Assembly: GCF_900167905.1 (NCBI RefSeq)
Contig: NZ_FUYZ01000002.1
Span: forward strand, 402,090 to 466,089
DNA from: Soonwooa buanensis
GTDB lineage: Bacteria; Bacteroidota; Bacteroidia; Flavobacteriales; Weeksellaceae
Length of the DNA stretch: 64,000 bases
Direction: 5' to 3'
The stretch's first letter is position 1. Each line of letters opens with the position of its first letter. The notes under the pieces are model-generated. The model was not told the origin of the DNA and searched no databases. It saw only the letters and a program-made list of their open reading frames with translations. Positions 60,965 to 64,000 of the stretch are shown here, piece after piece. The translations under genes and the position numbers were made by a program.

Positions 60965-62107
60965 ATGAAAAAATTAATTACAAGTTTAGCAATCTGTCTT
61001 GTAGGCTTAGCTTATGCGCAGGTGCCTCAAAAAATGAGCTATCAAGCAGTTGTTCGCAATGCTTCTAATGCGCTTGTTGCAAATAAGTCAGTTGGCGTAC
61101 AGGTTAGTGTCTTAAAGACCTCCGCCTCAGGAACTTCGGTTTATAAAGAAACATTTTCTTCAGTTTCAACTAATGCCAATGGGTTATTATCTATAGAAAT
61201 TGGTGGCGGAACACCAGCAACAGGTACTTTTTCAGCAATCGATTGGTCGCAAGGTCCTTATTTTGTTAAAACAGAGATTGATCCAACAGGAGGAAATAAT
61301 TATACTTTAGTGGGTATCAGTCAATTGCTGAGTGTGCCTTACGCACAGACGGCTATGCAGCTAAATTCAAATGCTAATGGGCATGCAGGACTATATGGAA
61401 GTGAGAGTGATAAACTTCAATTTGGAATTTATGAAGCTGGACAATATCGTGGATATTTGGGAAGTTATGCTGGCGCAAACGAAGATGTCGATTTTGGAAC
61501 AGGTGCTTCCAACGAGGATGGTAGTGTACATCTGACAATAAAAGCACAACCTAAGTTGACAATTAATAAATATGGGAAAATTGGTATTGGAAATACAAAC
61601 CCAATGTATAAATTCCAAGTTGATGGTCCTACTGGAACTTACTATGATTCAGGAATCAGAATCCAAAATATATCAGTAAATAAAGGTTGGAGTTTTTACC
61701 CAGCATCAACTGGAAATATGATAATTGGTGACGATTTTAATGCAGGATATTTTGATGGTGTTACAGGAGCTTATTCAGCAACATCGGATGAGCGTCTGAA
61801 AACAAATTTTCAAGCATTGGATTCTGTTTTAAAATCAGTAAGCAATCTTAAACTTTTCCGTTACGAGTATAAGAATAATAACCCGACACATCGTAAAGAT
61901 ATTGGCGTTGTAGCACAAGATCTTCAAAAATATTTTCCAGAATTGGTTAGTGTAAACTCAACAAACGAAGGAAATCCTATTGAGGAAAACCAAATGTTTG
62001 TTAACTATTCAGGATTGGGTGTTGTAGCGCTAAAAGCTATCCAAGAACAACAAGAAATTATAAAAAACCTTGAAGCAAGAATTAAACAATTAGAATCAAA
62101 AAAATAA
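60965..62107 (+). CDS. Tail-fibre-like exported protein with S74 self-cleaving chaperone
   Basis: A 380-residue protein with signal MKKLITSLAICLVGLAYAQ. The N-terminal half is a repetitive beta domain (MSYQAVVRNASNALVANKSV), then a trimeric-fibre-like part. The C-terminus is a peptidase S74 intramolecular chaperone: TSDERLKTNFQALDSVLK with candidate nucleophile Ser274, then IGVVAQDLQKYFPELV and a terminal coiled coil. In phage tail spikes this domain drives trimer folding and then cuts itself off. Likely a surface fibre partner of the preceding protein. Confidence 0.88.
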   Translation: MKKLITSLAICLVGLAYAQVPQKMSYQAVVRNASNALVANKSVGVQVSVLKTSASGTSVYKETFSSVSTNANGLLSIEIGGGTPATGTFSAIDWSQGPYFVKTEIDPTGGNNYTLVGISQLLSVPYAQTAMQLNSNANGHAGLYGSESDKLQFGIYEAGQYRGYLGSYAGANEDVDFGTGASNEDGSVHLTIKAQPKLTINKYGKIGIGNTNPMYKFQVDGPTGTYYDSGIRIQNISVNKGWSFYPASTGNMIIGDDFNAGYFDGVTGAYSATSDERLKTNFQALDSVLKSVSNLKLFRYEYKNNNPTHRKDIGVVAQDLQKYFPELVSVNSTNEGNPIEENQMFVNYSGLGVVALKAIQEQQEIIKNLEARIKQLESKK

Positions 62108-62142
62108 TCTATTCGAGATAGAGTTTTTTTCATCAGTGTTTA

Positions 62143-62176
62143 TTAAGGTCTTAGCTTTTTAAGGCCTTAATTTTTT
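62143..62176 (+). terminator. Putative terminator of the S74 gene
   Basis: TTAAGGTC pairs with GGCCTTAA with one G-U pair and a 12-base loop, followed by T6. Confidence 0.55.
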
Positions 62177-62252
62177 CAAATTATTGATACAGAGATTTAT
62201 AAAAATTAATACTCGAAAGATTTGTTTTAAAATCGATTTAAAAAATTATACA

Positions 62253-62260
62253 TATCTTTG
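62253..62260 (+). promoter_or_regulatory. Putative -7 box of the CNNM gene
   Basis: TATCTTTG, 27 bases before the ATG at 62288. Confidence 0.45.
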
Positions 62261-62287
62261 TAGCAACTATATTTATTTTTAAATTAA

Positions 62288-63634
62288 ATGGACCCCGACA
62301 GTTTAGTCAAACTTCTTATTGCGCTATTATTAGTGCTACTCAATGGCTTTTTCGTAGCCGCAGAATTTTCAATCGTTAAAGTACGTTACTCTCAAATCCA
62401 GCTAAAAGCTGCTGAAGGTAACAAAATGGCAAAGCAAGCCGAACACATCATCAAACATCTTGATGAGTATCTATCAGCGACGCAGCTTGGTATTACCCTC
62501 GCTTCACTAGCTTTAGGTTGGGTAGGAGAAAGTGCTTTGCATCATATTATCGAAGATGCTTTTCACTATTTTGGTTTAGACATTTCTCAGACTACCATTA
62601 CAACCATTTCAGTTGTTTGTAGTTTTATGTTAATTACAATTATGCACATTGTTTTTGGAGAATTAGTTCCGAAATCAATTGCAATCCGTAAGTCCGAACC
62701 TACAACTTTCTTTATTGCAACGCCACTTCGTTTGTTTTATAATATTTTCAAACCATTTATTTGGTTAATGAATTCATTATCAAATGGTTTCTTACGATTA
62801 ATCAACATTAATCCAGCAACGGATCAAGATATCCACTCAACAGAAGAACTGCAGCTTTTAGTAAAACAAAGTGCTGACAGTGGCGAGATCCAAGAGGAGA
62901 ACTACGAGATTATCAAAAACGCTTTCGATTTTACAGATCATAATGCAAAACAAATTATGATCCCAAGACAGAACATTGTTTCTGTGGATATCGAAGACGA
63001 TCGCGAAGAGATTATTAACCAATTAATGGAAAGTGGATATTCGCGTATCCCTGTCTACGAAGGCTCTATCGATAATATTATTGGTATTTTTTACACTAAA
63101 GAAATTATCCGAGAATACATCAAAAGTAAAGGCGAATTGTCGCATGACGATCTTAAACGATTGATGCGTGAGGCTTACTTTGTGGTTGGGAGTAAAAAAA
63201 TATCGGATTTGCTTAAAATTTTCCAACAGAAAAAACAACATTTAGCAGTTGTTATTGATGAGTTTGGTGGTACAGAAGGTATTATCACGTTGGAAGATAT
63301 TTTGGAAGAATTGGTTGGCGAAATTCAAGATGAGGAAGATGAGGAAGAAAAAATCGTTGACGAAGTTGCAAACAATGTTTATTGGGTGCAAGCAACGCAA
63401 CCTTTGGAAGAAATTAATGAGTTTTTACCAAAACCTTTTCCAGCTTCAGAAGAAGCAGATTATAACACTTTAGCTGGATTTATTTTGAAAGAGCTTGAGG
63501 ATATTCCAGAGGAAAATCAAGAGTTTGACTGTAATGATTATCATATCAAAATTCTGAAAATGCAAAACAAAAGTGTAGAAGTTGTCGAACTAATCTACAC
63601 ACCGCATGAGCCAGATTTTGATGTGGAAGCTTAA
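62288..63634 (+). CDS. CNNM/CorC (hemolysin) family transporter-associated protein
   Basis: A 448-residue protein: DUF21/CNNM membrane domain with three to four helices (about 5-190; LNGFFVAAEFSIVKVR, TLASLALGWVGE, FGELVPKSIAIRK), a CBS pair (about 205-335; IMIPRQNIVSVDIEDDREE, and VIDEFGGTEGIITLEDILEE) and a CorC_HlyC domain (about 350-440). Family members act in Mg2+ or Co2+ export or homeostasis. The paralogous gliding protein GldE has the same domains, so that cannot be fully excluded, but no gld partner gene is adjacent. Confidence 0.9.
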   Translation: MDPDSLVKLLIALLLVLLNGFFVAAEFSIVKVRYSQIQLKAAEGNKMAKQAEHIIKHLDEYLSATQLGITLASLALGWVGESALHHIIEDAFHYFGLDISQTTITTISVVCSFMLITIMHIVFGELVPKSIAIRKSEPTTFFIATPLRLFYNIFKPFIWLMNSLSNGFLRLININPATDQDIHSTEELQLLVKQSADSGEIQEENYEIIKNAFDFTDHNAKQIMIPRQNIVSVDIEDDREEIINQLMESGYSRIPVYEGSIDNIIGIFYTKEIIREYIKSKGELSHDDLKRLMREAYFVVGSKKISDLLKIFQQKKQHLAVVIDEFGGTEGIITLEDILEELVGEIQDEEDEEEKIVDEVANNVYWVQATQPLEEINEFLPKPFPASEEADYNTLAGFILKELEDIPEENQEFDCNDYHIKILKMQNKSVEVVELIYTPHEPDFDVEA

Positions 63635-63683
63635 TAATTTTAAACCAAAAAAAAATTATTGTAAACTGACGTCACTTCGATTT

Positions 63684-64000
63684 CTATGACATATGCAAAT
63701 TAAAATTATACACAGATTCGTTTTTTATTAAAGCATATATTCTGTGTATAATTTTGTTTCTAATTGCGTTGAGTATAGACATCTTGTTTTTTCCTTCCGC
63801 AACCTTTCTTTGGAAGTAAATTGCAAGGTCATTTTTTAATCTTATCGAGCTGAGCGCCGCTAAATGCAATACTTTTTTCAGCTCTTTATCCGCCATTGTA
63901 GAAACCCTCGGTTTTCGATAAATAGAACTACCCGAACTGTATTCAAATGGTGCAACTCCTGCGTAACAAGCCATTTTTCGGGCAGATTGTATATCTGAAA
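63684..64000 (-). mobile_element. IS110-family transposase, C-terminal part (cut by window edge)
   Basis: The minus strand is open from the right edge to the stop at 63684. It reads SARKMACYAGVAPFEYSSGS, then RKPRVSTMADKELKKVLHLA, the C-terminal transposase signature of IS116/IS110/IS902 with its conserved serine region. About 105 residues are visible; the DEDD RuvC-like half lies outside. IS110 elements insert without terminal inverted repeats and are guided by a bridge RNA, so the element's end between 63635 and 63683 cannot be fixed from this window. Confidence 0.88.

Overview
The window looks like the chromosome of a Flavobacteriia member, most probably of the Chryseobacterium/Epilithonimonas/Kaistella group (Weeksellaceae). 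Reasons: AT-rich DNA with A-rich rather than Shine-Dalgarno leaders; many promoter boxes of the Bacteroidota form TAnnTTTG; several secreted proteins ending in a type IX secretion (T9SS) sorting domain; gliding genes gldF and gldG; a fused SecDF; and an ATP synthase operon that stops after atpG. No rRNA, tRNA or CRISPR array was recognised.

Layout. 1-5.6 kb: 3' part of ppc, a multi-PAS histidine kinase with a receiver-only partner, a redoxin-like lipoprotein and rsmA. 5.6-8.3 kb: repeats, then ftsX-DUF3098-uppP. 8.3-13 kb: an accessory stretch with a cupin gene, an acetyltransferase/DUF3037/HipA-like kinase operon of higher G+C, a nitronate monooxygenase-like gene and small genes between dispersed repeats. 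13-22.5 kb: pnuC, an amino-acid permease, a propeller protein, a frameshifted T9SS repeat protein, hemN, and two LuxR-type regulators with membrane anchors. 22.6-30 kb: secDF, an MFS pump, tatA, a PAP2 phosphatase, rlmH and a YihY-family gene. 30-37.7 kb (minus strand): nhaA, rel, gldG, gldF, hemJ. 37.8-48 kb: secreted metalloprotease, phoH, five small outer-membrane beta-barrel genes and an adhesin-like T9SS protein. 48-55 kb: ffh and atpB-E-F-H-A-G. 55-62 kb: a propeller sensor kinase/LytTR regulator pair followed by a secreted family-5 glycoside hydrolase, a small T9SS protein and a tail-fibre-like S74 protein. The window ends with a CNNM/CorC protein and a partial IS110 transposase.

Most interesting signals. 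(a) A pair of near-identical 14-bp direct repeats, 21 bp apart, lies upstream of both the kinase/LytTR operon and the glycoside hydrolase gene. In each case a GTTGAyATTTG box follows 40-41 bp later. This is the expected form of a LytTR operator, so the system probably controls itself and the secreted enzyme. (b) Four composite heptamer elements share one plan: a heptamer array, a fixed GAATTAAyTTTGC junction that is itself a TAnnTTTG promoter box, then a second array of a different heptamer. All four point toward a downstream plus-strand gene. (c) Two families of dispersed hairpin elements have fixed ends and variable, co-varying stems, and share the core TGAGCGGAGTCGAAG. (d) Hairpins lie inside the atp operon between atpE/atpF and atpA/atpG.
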